Source: Neorhizobium populisoli
GTDB taxonomy: Bacteria; Pseudomonadota; Alphaproteobacteria; Rhizobiales; Rhizobiaceae
NCBI RefSeq assembly: GCF_019430945.1
Contig: NZ_JAHYCB010000001.1
Location: 682,001 to 746,000 of the forward strand
Reading direction: 5' to 3'
Length of the DNA: 64,000 nucleotides
A model generated the notes under the pieces. It was given only the letters and a program-made list of their open reading frames with translations. It ran no database searches and was not told the origin of the DNA. Position 1 is the first letter of the stretch; every line of letters starts with the position of its first letter. Both the position numbers and the translations under genes were made by a program. Below, in pieces: positions 40,361 to 49,187 of this stretch.

Positions 40361-40387
40361 AAGCCGGCACCTCGCGTGCCGGCTTTT
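40361..40387 (+). terminator. Terminator after the omptin gene
   Basis: AAGCCGGCAC-CTCGC-GTGCCGGCTT followed by TT, about 30 bp past the omptin stop. It separates it from the convergent phnM. Confidence 0.85.
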
Positions 40388-40392
40388 CTGTT

Positions 40393-41562
40393 TCAGGCCG
40401 CCAGCGCGCGGAGCGGATGCAGCGTGCCGTCGCTGTAGACGAAGCGGCCGGCGCGGAAGGTTGCACGAATGCGGTGGACGTTGCCCGGCTCTACCACGAC
40501 CAGATCGGCACGCTGGCCGATAGCGATTTCGCCGCGGTCGGTGAGACCGGCGGAACGGGCAGCATTGCCCGTCGCCATGGCGACAGCGGCAGGCAAGCCG
40601 CCATCGATGCCATCTGCGAGCTTGAAAATGCCCGGCACGAAAGCCGCCGGGTGATAGTCGGCTGCGATCACCGTCAGCAGACCGGCCTTTGCGGCATCGA
40701 AGGCGCTCAGGTTACCCGACATCGACATGCCGCGCAGCGCATTCGGCGCGCCCATCAGTGTCCACAGGCCACGACGACGAGCCTCCTCGGCGGCCGGCAT
40801 CGTCACCGGGAATTCGCTGATCGTGACGCCGAGATCGTACATCTCGGCGACCTTTTCGACGGTATCGTCGTCATGCGAAGCAAGCGACAGCTTCTGCTGC
40901 AGCGAAAGCGCGACGATTTCCTTCAGCTTCACATCGATGTCCGGATTGTCGCGCTTGGCGATGCGCTGACGAACGATCTCGGCCGCCATTTCCTCGGTGA
41001 TCGCCCGGCGTTCGGAAATGCTGGCGATATAGGCGGCTATATTGTTGTATTGGCCCTGGCCGGGCGTGTGGTCGGTCAGCGAGACCATGTCGATCTCTCC
41101 GGCTCGCAGCAGCCGTTCCAGCGTCGGCGCGGCACCGATATTGGTGATCTCGTAGCGGGCATGAACGCGGTGGTCGATCAGCAGGTTGTCGCGCAGGCGG
41201 TTCATGCCTTCTATGACGGCCGAAGTCGTTTCCAACGAGCGGACATGGCCGTAGACGCTTTCCGTCGCGAAGGAGACGGCGGCATAAGCCGTGGTGACGC
41301 CGGCAGCGGCGAGCTTCTTGTCCAGCTCATGAATGCCGAAATCGATCGGCATGGTGGCGTTCGGCCGTGGCGCGATCTCGCGCTCGATCATGTCTCCATG
41401 CAGGTCGACGAAGCCCGGCATCAGCAGGCGCTCTCCGCCATCGATCGCGGCATTCGCGACCGGCTCGTCGCGGATTTCGGCGATGACACCGTCTTCGATC
41501 CGCACGGAACCCTGCTTCACCACCTCATCCGGCAGGACGAGGGTGAAATTGCCAAGCCACAT
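40393..41562 (-). CDS. phnM: Alpha-D-ribose 1-methylphosphonate 5-triphosphate diphosphatase
   Basis: Releases pyrophosphate from the triphosphate intermediate of the C-P lyase phosphonate pathway. The 389-residue amidohydrolase has the PhnM signature VDLHGDMIEREIAPRPNA and later DIDMVSLTDHTPGQGQY-like and SLASHDDDT metal-site motifs. No other phn gene (phnGHIJKL) is in the window, so it is an orphan copy. It follows nudK by 110 bp on the same strand. A weak PHO-like 11-bp repeat lies upstream. Confidence 0.88.
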   Translation of the reverse strand: MWLGNFTLVLPDEVVKQGSVRIEDGVIAEIRDEPVANAAIDGGERLLMPGFVDLHGDMIEREIAPRPNATMPIDFGIHELDKKLAAAGVTTAYAAVSFATESVYGHVRSLETTSAVIEGMNRLRDNLLIDHRVHARYEITNIGAAPTLERLLRAGEIDMVSLTDHTPGQGQYNNIAAYIASISERRAITEEMAAEIVRQRIAKRDNPDIDVKLKEIVALSLQQKLSLASHDDDTVEKVAEMYDLGVTISEFPVTMPAAEEARRRGLWTLMGAPNALRGMSMSGNLSAFDAAKAGLLTVIAADYHPAAFVPGIFKLADGIDGGLPAAVAMATGNAARSAGLTDRGEIAIGQRADLVVVEPGNVHRIRATFRAGRFVYSDGTLHPLRALAA

Positions 41563-41672
41563 GATCTTCTCCTGATTTGTATAGACAACCGCCTAACTGC
41601 AGCCGATAGGCCGGATTCGTGACAAGGATGTGAATTCCAGCCGATTAAAGCAACACGGTTCTCGACAACGGC

Positions 41673-42263
41673 TCAGGCCGACAGCGATGCCCGGTTGATC
41701 ACCGCCCATTGCAACATGATGATCGTCTTGGCGTCGATGATCTCGCCGCTTTCGATCATGGCAACCGCCGCATCGAGCGGCACTTCCATGACCTCGATAT
41801 CCTCATGCTCTTCAGCCAGTCCGCCGCCTTCGCTGACGCGGTCGGCAAGATCGATCGGGGCATAGAAGAAATGCACGACTTCCGTCACCGAACCCGGCGA
41901 AGTCAGCGCCTTGAACAGGAAACGCACGTCGCGCACGCGGTATCCGGTTTCCTCCATCGCCTCGCGGCGGATCGCCTCTTCCGGTTCGTCGCCATCGAGC
42001 AAGCCGGCGGGGACTTCGATCATCCAGGCGGGATCGCCGGTGAGATAGGCCGGCAGGCGGAACTGTTTTGCCAACACGACGATATCGCGCCTGGCATCGT
42101 AGAGCAGGATGCAGGCGGCCGGAGTGCGATGGAAGATTTCGCGTTTCAGGCGATGGGTTTCCCCTTTGCGGTCCTGATAGTCGAGTTCGACGCTCGACAA
42201 CCGCGTCCAGCCCGTCGACAGCGTGGTATCGCTGACGATCCTTGCCCGTTCATTCTGCGTCAT
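41673..42263 (-). CDS. nudK: GDP-mannose pyrophosphatase NudK-type Nudix hydrolase
   Basis: Cleaves GDP-mannose or related nucleotide sugars to NMP and sugar phosphate. The 196-residue protein matches E. coli NudK closely, including the unusual Nudix box GLLDGDEPEEAIRREAMEETG (residues 87-107), one residue shorter than the standard box, and EVVHFFYAPIDLADRVSEGGGL downstream. Its start overlaps the stop of the molybdopterin oxidoreductase gene (ATGA), so the two are translationally coupled. Confidence 0.9.
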   Translation of the reverse strand: MTQNERARIVSDTTLSTGWTRLSSVELDYQDRKGETHRLKREIFHRTPAACILLYDARRDIVVLAKQFRLPAYLTGDPAWMIEVPAGLLDGDEPEEAIRREAMEETGYRVRDVRFLFKALTSPGSVTEVVHFFYAPIDLADRVSEGGGLAEEHEDIEVMEVPLDAAVAMIESGEIIDAKTIIMLQWAVINRASLSA

Positions 42264-44452
42264 GCTGCTTCCTTAGCGGCTTTTTGGGGAACGTCCTGGG
42301 CAACTTCCTTCAGAAGCCAGACCTTGTTGTCGTGGACGGCAGCGCCACCGAAGGGAGCTACCGGATCGGCGCCGGTCAGAACGTTGATCCCCTCGCCGTC
42401 GAGATGCGCAGAGTTCGGCCAGAGGCCTTCCGCGATCAGCACGCCCGGTTTGGCGCCCGGCACCAGCTTTGCATGCAGGCGGATTTCACCACGACGATTG
42501 CCGAGACGGACGATGTCTCCGTCGACGATGCCCATACGCTCAGCATCCGAAGGCTCGATCATCACTTCCGGCCGGCCTTCCTTCTGCATCGAGCTTGGCG
42601 TTTCGGCGAAGCTGGAATTCAGGAAGCTGCGCGACGGCGACGTCGCCAGCCGGAAGGGATGCTCCGCATCGACGTTTTCGATCACCGCGACATGGTCGGG
42701 GAAGCGGGGCAGTTCGACGTAGGGGCCGAGAGGGCCGACATTGTCCGGCGAGCGATCCGGCGACGGGCCATTCACCCAGTCCGGCGTAAAGCGGAACTTG
42801 CCGTCCGGATAACCGAAGCCCTTGATGTAATGGGATGTGTCGAAATCCGGTTGGGCATCGATCCAGCGGTTGGCCTTCAGCTCGTCATAAGTGCCCCAGC
42901 CGCTGGCGGTGAGGATCTGGTCGATATGAGTGCGCTCATCGCGACCGAAACCGTCGAAATGGTCGACGCCGAGGCGCTTCGCCAGCTCCTCGATGACGAA
43001 CAGATTGGTGCGCACCGTCGAAGGCGGCTCAACCAGCTTCGGACCAAGCATGATGTGCTGGTGGCCGCCGGCGCGATAAAGGTCGTCATGTTCGAGGAAC
43101 ATGGTCGCCGGCAGGACGATATCGGCCACCTTGGCCGTGTCGGTCATGAACTGCTCGTGGACGGCGGTGAACAGGTCATCGCGCAAAAAGCCCTGGCGGA
43201 CGAGGCGCTGTTCCGGCGCGATGTTCATAGGATTGGTGTTCTGGATCAGCAGCGCAGTCACCGGCCCGCGCTGACGAAGTGCCACGGCATCGCCGGTCAA
43301 GACGCGGCCGATCTGCGACTGGTCGAGCTGGCGGATGTCCGGATCCATATAAGCGGTGCCCATCAGCTCCGCCTTGTTCAGCCGGAAGATTTCGCCGTTG
43401 TTGTGAAAGGCGCCGCCGCCTTCATATTGCCAGGAGCCGAGTACCGTTGCGACGGAGAGTGCGGCATGCATGGCGGCGGTGCCGTTGCGCTGACGGGAAA
43501 AGCCGTAGCCGAGGCGGAAGAAGGTCTTTTTTGTCGTGCCGACGAGCTTGGCGAAGGCCTCGATCTCTTCGACCGAAAGGCCGGTAATGGCCGATGCCCA
43601 TTCCGGCGTGCGGGTGGCGAGATGCGCTTCGAGACCTGCCGGATCGTCGGCGTATTTTGCCATATAGGCGCGGTCGGCATGACCATCGCGGAAGGCGATA
43701 TGCATGACGGCGCAGGCGAGCGCGGCATCGGTGCCGGGACGCAAGACGATCTTGACGTCCGCCTGCTTCATGGTCGGGTTGTCGTAGATGTCGATGACCA
43801 CGATCTTGGCGCCGCGCTCCTTGCGGGCCTTCACCGCATGGGTCATCACGTTGACCTGGGTGGCTACCGCATTGGTGCCCCAGATGACGACGCAATCGGA
43901 CTTTGCCATCTCGCGCGGATCGGGACCGCGTAGCGCGCCGGTGCCCATCACATAACCGGTCCAGGCCATGTTGGTGCAGATCGTACCGAAGAAGCCGGAA
44001 TATTTCTTGGCGTGGCGCAGGCGCTCGATGGAGTCGCGCTGCACCTGGCCCATCGTGCCGGCATAGAAATACGGCCAGACGGCTTCCGAACCATGCTTCG
44101 CTTCGGCCTTGATGAAGGCATCGGCAATCTCGTCGAGCGCGGCCTCCCAGGACACGTCCTGCCAAGAGCCCTCGCCTTTTCGGCCCTTGCGGCGTTGCGG
44201 CACCATCAGGCGGCCGGGATGGTAGATGCGCTCGGAATAACGCGCGACCTTGGCGCAGATGACGCCTGCCGTGTAGGTATTGTCGGCAGAGCCGCGCACC
44301 CGGCCGATCCTGCCTTCGGCAGTCAGGTCCACATCGAGCGCGCAGGCGGAAGGACAGTCATGAGGACAGACGGTGTGGCCAACGGAATTGTGGCCGACAA
44401 CGGTCTTCGGGTTGATTTGGGTCGCAACGTTCATGGGTTTTCTATATTGCAT
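42260..44452 (-). CDS. Molybdopterin oxidoreductase (DMSO reductase family, 4Fe-4S type)
   Basis: A 730-residue cytosolic oxidoreductase with an N-terminal 4Fe-4S motif (Cys29, Cys33, Cys37 in CPHDCPSAC, then Cys66 in GVICAKVA), a molybdopterin domain (VIWGTNAVATQVNVM) and the C-terminal dinucleotide-binding domain (MIEPSDAERMGIVDGDIVRLGNRRGEIRL). There is no Tat signal, so it stays inside. The substrate is unknown. The start may instead be the ATG six codons later (MNVATQINPK). MoaD and MoaE, needed for its cofactor, are encoded elsewhere in this window. It overlaps nudK by ATGA. Confidence 0.9.
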   Translation of the reverse strand: MQYRKPMNVATQINPKTVVGHNSVGHTVCPHDCPSACALDVDLTAEGRIGRVRGSADNTYTAGVICAKVARYSERIYHPGRLMVPQRRKGRKGEGSWQDVSWEAALDEIADAFIKAEAKHGSEAVWPYFYAGTMGQVQRDSIERLRHAKKYSGFFGTICTNMAWTGYVMGTGALRGPDPREMAKSDCVVIWGTNAVATQVNVMTHAVKARKERGAKIVVIDIYDNPTMKQADVKIVLRPGTDAALACAVMHIAFRDGHADRAYMAKYADDPAGLEAHLATRTPEWASAITGLSVEEIEAFAKLVGTTKKTFFRLGYGFSRQRNGTAAMHAALSVATVLGSWQYEGGGAFHNNGEIFRLNKAELMGTAYMDPDIRQLDQSQIGRVLTGDAVALRQRGPVTALLIQNTNPMNIAPEQRLVRQGFLRDDLFTAVHEQFMTDTAKVADIVLPATMFLEHDDLYRAGGHQHIMLGPKLVEPPSTVRTNLFVIEELAKRLGVDHFDGFGRDERTHIDQILTASGWGTYDELKANRWIDAQPDFDTSHYIKGFGYPDGKFRFTPDWVNGPSPDRSPDNVGPLGPYVELPRFPDHVAVIENVDAEHPFRLATSPSRSFLNSSFAETPSSMQKEGRPEVMIEPSDAERMGIVDGDIVRLGNRRGEIRLHAKLVPGAKPGVLIAEGLWPNSAHLDGEGINVLTGADPVAPFGGAAVHDNKVWLLKEVAQDVPQKAAKEAA

Positions 44453-44517
44453 GCTTGTGCGCGCAAAAAGCGTCTTTCGCAGCGCATCAATTTAATTCAT
44501 CCGGAATACAATAAACC

Positions 44518-45366
44518 ATGAACTACCGGCACATCTACCACGCAGGCAACTTCGCCGACGTCCTGAAACACGCAATCCTGGCGCGGCTCGTCCGTTATGC
44601 GCAGAACAAGGACAAGGCGTTCCGCGTGCTGGATACCCACGCCGGCATCGGGCTTTACGATCTGTCCTCTGAAGAAGCGCAGAAGACCGGCGAATGGCGC
44701 GATGGCATCGGTCGGCTGCTGGAAGCGGAGCTTCCTGAAAAGGTCTCTGAAATTCTGGAACCGTATCTGACCGCAGTTAGGGATTTGAACCCGAATGGCG
44801 GCATCCGTCTTTATCCGGGCTCTCCGAAACTTGCCCGCATGCTGTTTCGACCGCAGGACCGGCTTTCGGCGATGGAACTGCATCCGGAAGACTTCAACCG
44901 CCTGCATAATCTCTTCGAGGGCGATTATCAGGTGCGCGCCACGGAGCTCGACGGCTGGCTGGCGCTCGGCGCTCATCTGCCGCCGAAGGAAAAGCGCGGC
45001 ATCGTTCTCGTCGATCCGCCTTTCGAAGAGGATGGCGAATATCAGCGGCTGGTATCGGGGCTTGGCAATGCCTGGAAACGATTCGCCGGCGGCACCTTTT
45101 GCCTCTGGTATCCGATCAAGAAGGGCGCGCCGATCAAGGCCTTCCATGAAGAACTGCAGGCGCTGGAAATCCCCAAAATGCTGTGCGCCGAGCTTTCGGT
45201 GAAAAGCGATCGCGATGCGACGGGCCTCAGCGGCACAGGCCTGATCATCGTCAACCCGCCCTTCACGCTGAAGGACGAGCTTCATGCTCTATTGCCGGTC
45301 CTGAAGACCGTGCTGGCCCAGGATCGCTATGCTTCGCAGCGCGCTTTCTGGCTGCAGGGCGAATAG
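44518..45366 (+). CDS. rlmJ: 23S rRNA (adenine(2030)-N6)-methyltransferase
   Basis: Methylates A2030 of 23S rRNA with SAM. The 282-residue protein begins MNYRHIYHAGNFADVLKHAIL, the family signature, and has VLDTHAGIGLYDL (SAM site) and the catalytic VLVDPPFEEDGEYQR (DPPY-type motif as DPPF). Full length. It is divergent from the molybdopterin oxidoreductase and converges on the YbhN-like gene with a 4-bp gap. Confidence 0.94.
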   Translation: MNYRHIYHAGNFADVLKHAILARLVRYAQNKDKAFRVLDTHAGIGLYDLSSEEAQKTGEWRDGIGRLLEAELPEKVSEILEPYLTAVRDLNPNGGIRLYPGSPKLARMLFRPQDRLSAMELHPEDFNRLHNLFEGDYQVRATELDGWLALGAHLPPKEKRGIVLVDPPFEEDGEYQRLVSGLGNAWKRFAGGTFCLWYPIKKGAPIKAFHEELQALEIPKMLCAELSVKSDRDATGLSGTGLIIVNPPFTLKDELHALLPVLKTVLAQDRYASQRAFWLQGE

Positions 45367-45370
45367 GCCG

Positions 45371-46336
45371 TCAGGTTCTTTCCTGCTTGCCCCGCTCCAT
45401 GTCGGGCAAATGTGCTGCCCGGAAACGCGACCGTTCGAAAATGACGATCACCACCAGCGCCATGGCGAACGGGATCAGCAGGTAGAACAGGCGGAAGACC
45501 AGAAGGGCGGCAATCACGTCTGCCGGGTTCATGTCCGGCATGCCCATGACGAAGAGCAGCTCCAGAATGCCGAGCCCGCCCGGCGCGTGCGAGATCAGCG
45601 CCGCCGTGAACGAGATCAGGAAGATGCCGAGCACTACGAGATAGCCCGGATTGCCCACTTCAGGCAGCGCGAAATAGATGATGCCGGCTGCGCCAATCAG
45701 TTCGATCGGAGCGATGATCAGCTGCGGCAGCACCACTTTCGGCGCCGGATAGAAGATGTTGAGCTTGCCGATCTTCAGCGGCCGAAGCTTAAGGAAGCTG
45801 CCGGCGACATAAAGCGCGATGAGGAAGAGAACGAGAAGACCCGTTCCCGTCGACGCCTCGACCGGCACGACGTCGCCGAAACGTTTGGTCAGGTCCGGCT
45901 CGATCAGCAGCACCACGCCGATCAGCAGCCAGCTTCCGAGGATGAAGGTGAAAGAGCAGACGGCGATCAGCACGCCGATCTCGGCCGGCGTCAAGCCTTT
46001 GGAGGAATAGGCGCGATAACGCACCACCGCGCCCGATACGACCGAGGCGCCGACATTATGTGACAGCGCGTAGGTGGTGAATGAGCAGATGGTGATGAAC
46101 CACCAATCCACCTTGCGGCCCACATGCATCAGCGCGATGCGGTCATATCCGGCCAGCGCCGCATAAGCGACCAGGGTCGAAAGTCCGGCAAGAATCCAGT
46201 GGATCGGTGTGATCGCCGCCAGACTTTCCCACAGGTCATCAAGCGACAGGCCCCGCAATTCCTTGTAGAGAAGCCAGGCCGAAAGCGCTATCGTCAGGCC
46301 GCCTATGACCGGCCACAGGTACTTCTTCAATGTCAT
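45371..46336 (-). CDS. YbhN/LPG-synthase transmembrane-domain protein
   Basis: A 321-residue membrane protein made only of the lysylphosphatidylglycerol synthase transmembrane domain (about eight helices; SFTAALISHAPGGLGILELLFVMGM is the signature end). It lacks the aminoacyltransferase domain of MprF/LpiA. Related proteins flip or transport lipids, or are uncharacterised. It sits between the convergent rlmJ and the divergent RNase T2 gene. Confidence 0.87.
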   Translation of the reverse strand: MTLKKYLWPVIGGLTIALSAWLLYKELRGLSLDDLWESLAAITPIHWILAGLSTLVAYAALAGYDRIALMHVGRKVDWWFITICSFTTYALSHNVGASVVSGAVVRYRAYSSKGLTPAEIGVLIAVCSFTFILGSWLLIGVVLLIEPDLTKRFGDVVPVEASTGTGLLVLFLIALYVAGSFLKLRPLKIGKLNIFYPAPKVVLPQLIIAPIELIGAAGIIYFALPEVGNPGYLVVLGIFLISFTAALISHAPGGLGILELLFVMGMPDMNPADVIAALLVFRLFYLLIPFAMALVVIVIFERSRFRAAHLPDMERGKQERT

Positions 46337-46466
46337 CCAGTCTCGTCGCTCTCAGCTCCCTGCCCCAATCCAGGCTATCCGGTTTCGGCGCATGAGGTAC
46401 TCTATTCGTACGGTCTCAGGTTATTCAACCGCCAAGACCGAAAACCAGTTCCGAAGATCGGGATTT

Positions 46467-47153
46467 ATGACAATGGCAGGAAACCTTAAAGCGACCGCTA
46501 AGACCTTTTTTGGTGTGGCATTTCTTTTGACTGCGCTCGGGATTTCCGAATCTGCGGCGCAAAGCCGCGGCGGCGATCGTCCGGGCCAGTTCGATTTCTA
46601 TGTTCTCTCGCTTTCCTGGTCGCCGACCTTCTGCGCCGCGCAGAGCGGGGGCCGCAATGACCAGCAATGCGGCACGGACAAGGATTTCGGCTTCATCGGC
46701 CACGGTCTCTGGCCGCAATACGAGCGTGGCTTTCCCGATTCATGCGACACCAACGGCCAGGACCGGGTGCCGCGGGCGCTGGGTGAGCAGCTGTTCGACA
46801 TCATGCCGTCGATGGGTCTGATAGGCCACGAATGGCGCAAGCATGGCAGCTGCTCGGGCCTGAGCCAGCGCGCCTATTTCTCGCGGCTGCGCGAGGCGTT
46901 CCAGAAAGTCCAGATTCCGGCGGATATCGCCAAGGGTGACAAGGCGGTCACGCTTTCCGCAGACCAGATCGAGGAAAAATTCGTTGCGGCCAATCCCGGC
47001 CTGAGCCGACGCGGCATCGCGGCAAGCTGCGACGGCAACCAGCTGGAAGAAATCCGCATCTGCCTGACCAAGACGCTGCAGTTCCGCGACTGCGCGGAAA
47101 TCGACCGCGGCGGCTGCCGAATCGGCCAGATCACCATTCCGCCCGGACGTTGA
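46467..47153 (+). CDS. Ribonuclease T2 family, exported
   Basis: A 228-residue endoribonuclease with both catalytic segments: HGLWP in FGFIGHGLWPQYERG (CAS-1) and HEWRKHGSC (CAS-2). A signal peptide (FFGVAFLLTALGISESAAQ) points to the periplasm, where such enzymes scavenge RNA. Disulfide-forming Cys residues are present. The start may be the ATG at 46467 or 46473; the longer upstream frame has no ribosome site. The GST gene follows after 51 bp. Confidence 0.92.
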   Translation: MTMAGNLKATAKTFFGVAFLLTALGISESAAQSRGGDRPGQFDFYVLSLSWSPTFCAAQSGGRNDQQCGTDKDFGFIGHGLWPQYERGFPDSCDTNGQDRVPRALGEQLFDIMPSMGLIGHEWRKHGSCSGLSQRAYFSRLREAFQKVQIPADIAKGDKAVTLSADQIEEKFVAANPGLSRRGIAASCDGNQLEEIRICLTKTLQFRDCAEIDRGGCRIGQITIPPGR

Positions 47154-47204
47154 GTGCGCTCACCCGTTGCGCGGCAGGCACCGAATTTCAGTGAAGGAAA
47201 TGAC

Positions 47205-47801
47205 ATGAAGCTACTCTATTCCCCCGCCTCGCCCTATTCCGCCAAGGTGCGCATGGCCGCCCGCCACCTCGGCATCGAGATCACCGAGGTGAAGACCGAT
47301 ACCAATGCGATGCCGCCTTCGCTGATCGATAACAACCCGCTCGGCAAGATTCCCGTCCTGCTGCGCGGCGACGAACCGCCGATCTACGACAGTATCGCAA
47401 TCATGCACTTCCTCGACCGCAAGTCGGGCGGGAAGCTCTATCCGAAGAAGGAAGAGAAGCGTACCGAGGCGGAAGTGCTGGAGGCGCTCTGCGACGGTAC
47501 GATGGATTGCCTTCTGGCGATCGTCTACGAGCGGCGCTCGCGCGACGAGGAAAAGGTCCATCAGCCCTGGATCGACAAGCAATGGGCCAAGGTGGTGCGC
47601 AGCCTCGATTATCTGGAAAACAACCTGCCGAAGACCGGCAAGAAGCTGCATGGCGGCCATTTCGCGCTCGCAGCGCTGATCGGTTATCTCGACCTTCGGT
47701 TTAACGGCCTGTGGGCCGAGGGACGCCCCGAACTCGCGTCCTGGCCGGACGTGTTCGCCAAACGCTTCGCGGACTATGCTTCGATGAAAGCGGCGGCTTA
47801 A
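47205..47801 (+). CDS. Glutathione S-transferase family protein
   Basis: A 198-residue GST with a thioredoxin-like N-domain (MKLLYSPASPYSAKVRMAARHLGIEI; LGKIPVLLRGDEPPIYDSIAIMHFLDRK) and a helical C-domain. Substrate unknown. GAAGGA precedes the ATG at 47205. A strong terminator follows. Confidence 0.9.
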   Translation: MKLLYSPASPYSAKVRMAARHLGIEITEVKTDTNAMPPSLIDNNPLGKIPVLLRGDEPPIYDSIAIMHFLDRKSGGKLYPKKEEKRTEAEVLEALCDGTMDCLLAIVYERRSRDEEKVHQPWIDKQWAKVVRSLDYLENNLPKTGKKLHGGHFALAALIGYLDLRFNGLWAEGRPELASWPDVFAKRFADYASMKAAA

Positions 47802-47815
47802 AACGTGAGGCACGC

Positions 47816-47854
47816 AACAAAAAAGCCCGGACGAATTGTCCGGGCTTTTTTGTT
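47816..47854. terminator. Bidirectional terminator, 17-bp stem
   Basis: AACAAAAAAGCCCGGAC pairs perfectly with GTCCGGGCTTTTTTGTT around GAATT; six A/T residues on each side. It ends the GST transcript and the convergent outer-membrane protein transcript. Confidence 0.95.
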
Positions 47855-47871
47855 CTGTCTTGCTGGCAAGC

Positions 47872-48510
47872 TTAGAACTTGACGCCGATACCGACCTTGA
47901 CGCTGTGATCGTCGAAGCCCTTCGAAACCGAACCGGAGTCGAGGCTGTAACGATCCGAGCCGAAATCCGTGTAACGATATTCGACGCGAGCGGTAATGTT
48001 GTTGGTGACGAAAGCTTCGGCACCGACACCGACCGTGTAACCGACCGAGGTCTTATCGTCAGACGAGGTGGCATCCTTCAGTTCGTTGTTCTGAAGGGCA
48101 ACACCGCCCGTACCGTAGATCATGAACGGGTTCAGATCGTAACCGACGCGAGCACGAACCGAGCCGTTCCAGCCTGCATCACCACGGTAACCGCCGAAGC
48201 TGGAACCCTTCTGGTCATTCATGCCGACATCGGCTTCAATACCGTAGACAATCGGGCCGGTCTGGAAGTTGTAACCGGTGTAAGCACCGCCACCAAGACC
48301 GTTGGCATTGTGGTCGCCACCGCCGAAGCGGCCCCAGTCATAGGCGCCGTAGGCACCGAGGTAGAAACCCTGCCACGTGGCAGCCGGTGCCGGTTCTTCG
48401 ACAGCGACGGGTGCCTGCGGAATCTGTTCGACGGCGTCAGCGGCATTGGCCGCCGAGATCGCCATGAAGCTGGCTGCCGAGGCCATCAGAGCTGCGATGA
48501 GAGTACGCAT
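47872..48510 (-). CDS. Outer-membrane beta-barrel protein, Omp25/RopB-like
   Basis: A 212-residue barrel protein with a signal peptide (MRTLIAALMASAASFMAISAANA) and OmpW/Omp25-type barrel strands (TWQGFYLGAYGAYDWGRFGGG; VGYDLNPFMIYGTGGVAL; ITARVEYRYTDFGSDRY) ending in the C-terminal signature VKVGIGVKF. Such proteins are abundant porin-like surface proteins in Rhizobiales. AAGGAG lies 8-9 bases upstream of the ATG. The upstream 680 bp are AT-rich. Confidence 0.9.
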   Translation of the reverse strand: MRTLIAALMASAASFMAISAANAADAVEQIPQAPVAVEEPAPAATWQGFYLGAYGAYDWGRFGGGDHNANGLGGGAYTGYNFQTGPIVYGIEADVGMNDQKGSSFGGYRGDAGWNGSVRARVGYDLNPFMIYGTGGVALQNNELKDATSSDDKTSVGYTVGVGAEAFVTNNITARVEYRYTDFGSDRYSLDSGSVSKGFDDHSVKVGIGVKF

Positions 48511-49187
48511 ACATTTTTCTCCTTTTACTGCTGTGCCGAGAATGCGTGCCGCGACAACATTGTTCGCGGCAGTTTGTTCCCTGCCCGCTGGAGACGAATG
48601 TGGAGGTCAATTGAGGATTTGAAAGAGCCGAAATGTGAATTGATTGTGGCACACGAAAGGCCAAATTTGGATGTTGCTGTATCGCAACATGTAAATCATT
48701 AACCTTACCTAGACCTTAATTTAAATATACACGTTTTTACATTTATAAATTACTTCTTAAACGACAAGACAAAACCCGTCAATACACCTTAATGACTCAC
48801 ACAGGGGCACCGCCGAGGCTCCCGTTTGTCTTGTTTCACAAGAAATGGCGATCCGCCCGACAGATCATCTGTAATTTTTCATCTATGGAAATAAATGGTC
48901 TCACATGGGTGTGATGCACTTGTGTGCAGGCAGGCAAGCAGCTTGCCGGATTTCTGCCTCAAACCAGACCCTGCACAATCCGCATACCGGCGAATTTCGC
49001 GGATTTCCGGAGCGCTTTGCAAATGGGCAGCAAATCCCTATCTCTGCGCCATGGCCGCGAATTCTGGAATCGGCCCTGCCCTGATATTTTGACAAGCCCC
49101 CGATCGCAGGCCCATGGTTCGAATCGGTTTATCGGCATCTTGAGCCGGAAACGGGCCGGCCTATGAGGCCGTGGCGGAGACTAGTGA
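48511..49187. other. AT-rich intergenic region between the barrel protein and uvrC
   Basis: 677 bp without a credible gene. The stretch 48690-48780 is strongly AT-rich compared with the genome and should contain the promoter of the highly expressed outer-membrane protein. An inverted repeat GGCAAG-CAG-CTTGCC occurs near 48933. I see no tRNA or riboswitch. Confidence 0.5.

Noticed and set aside
42242..43933. 563-codon plus-strand frame opposite the molybdopterin oxidoreductase
   Set aside because: Shadow of a complete molybdoenzyme gene with cofactor motifs.
48895..49166. Two overlapping short plus-strand frames before uvrC
   Set aside because: They overlap each other, lack ribosome sites and have no homology-like features.
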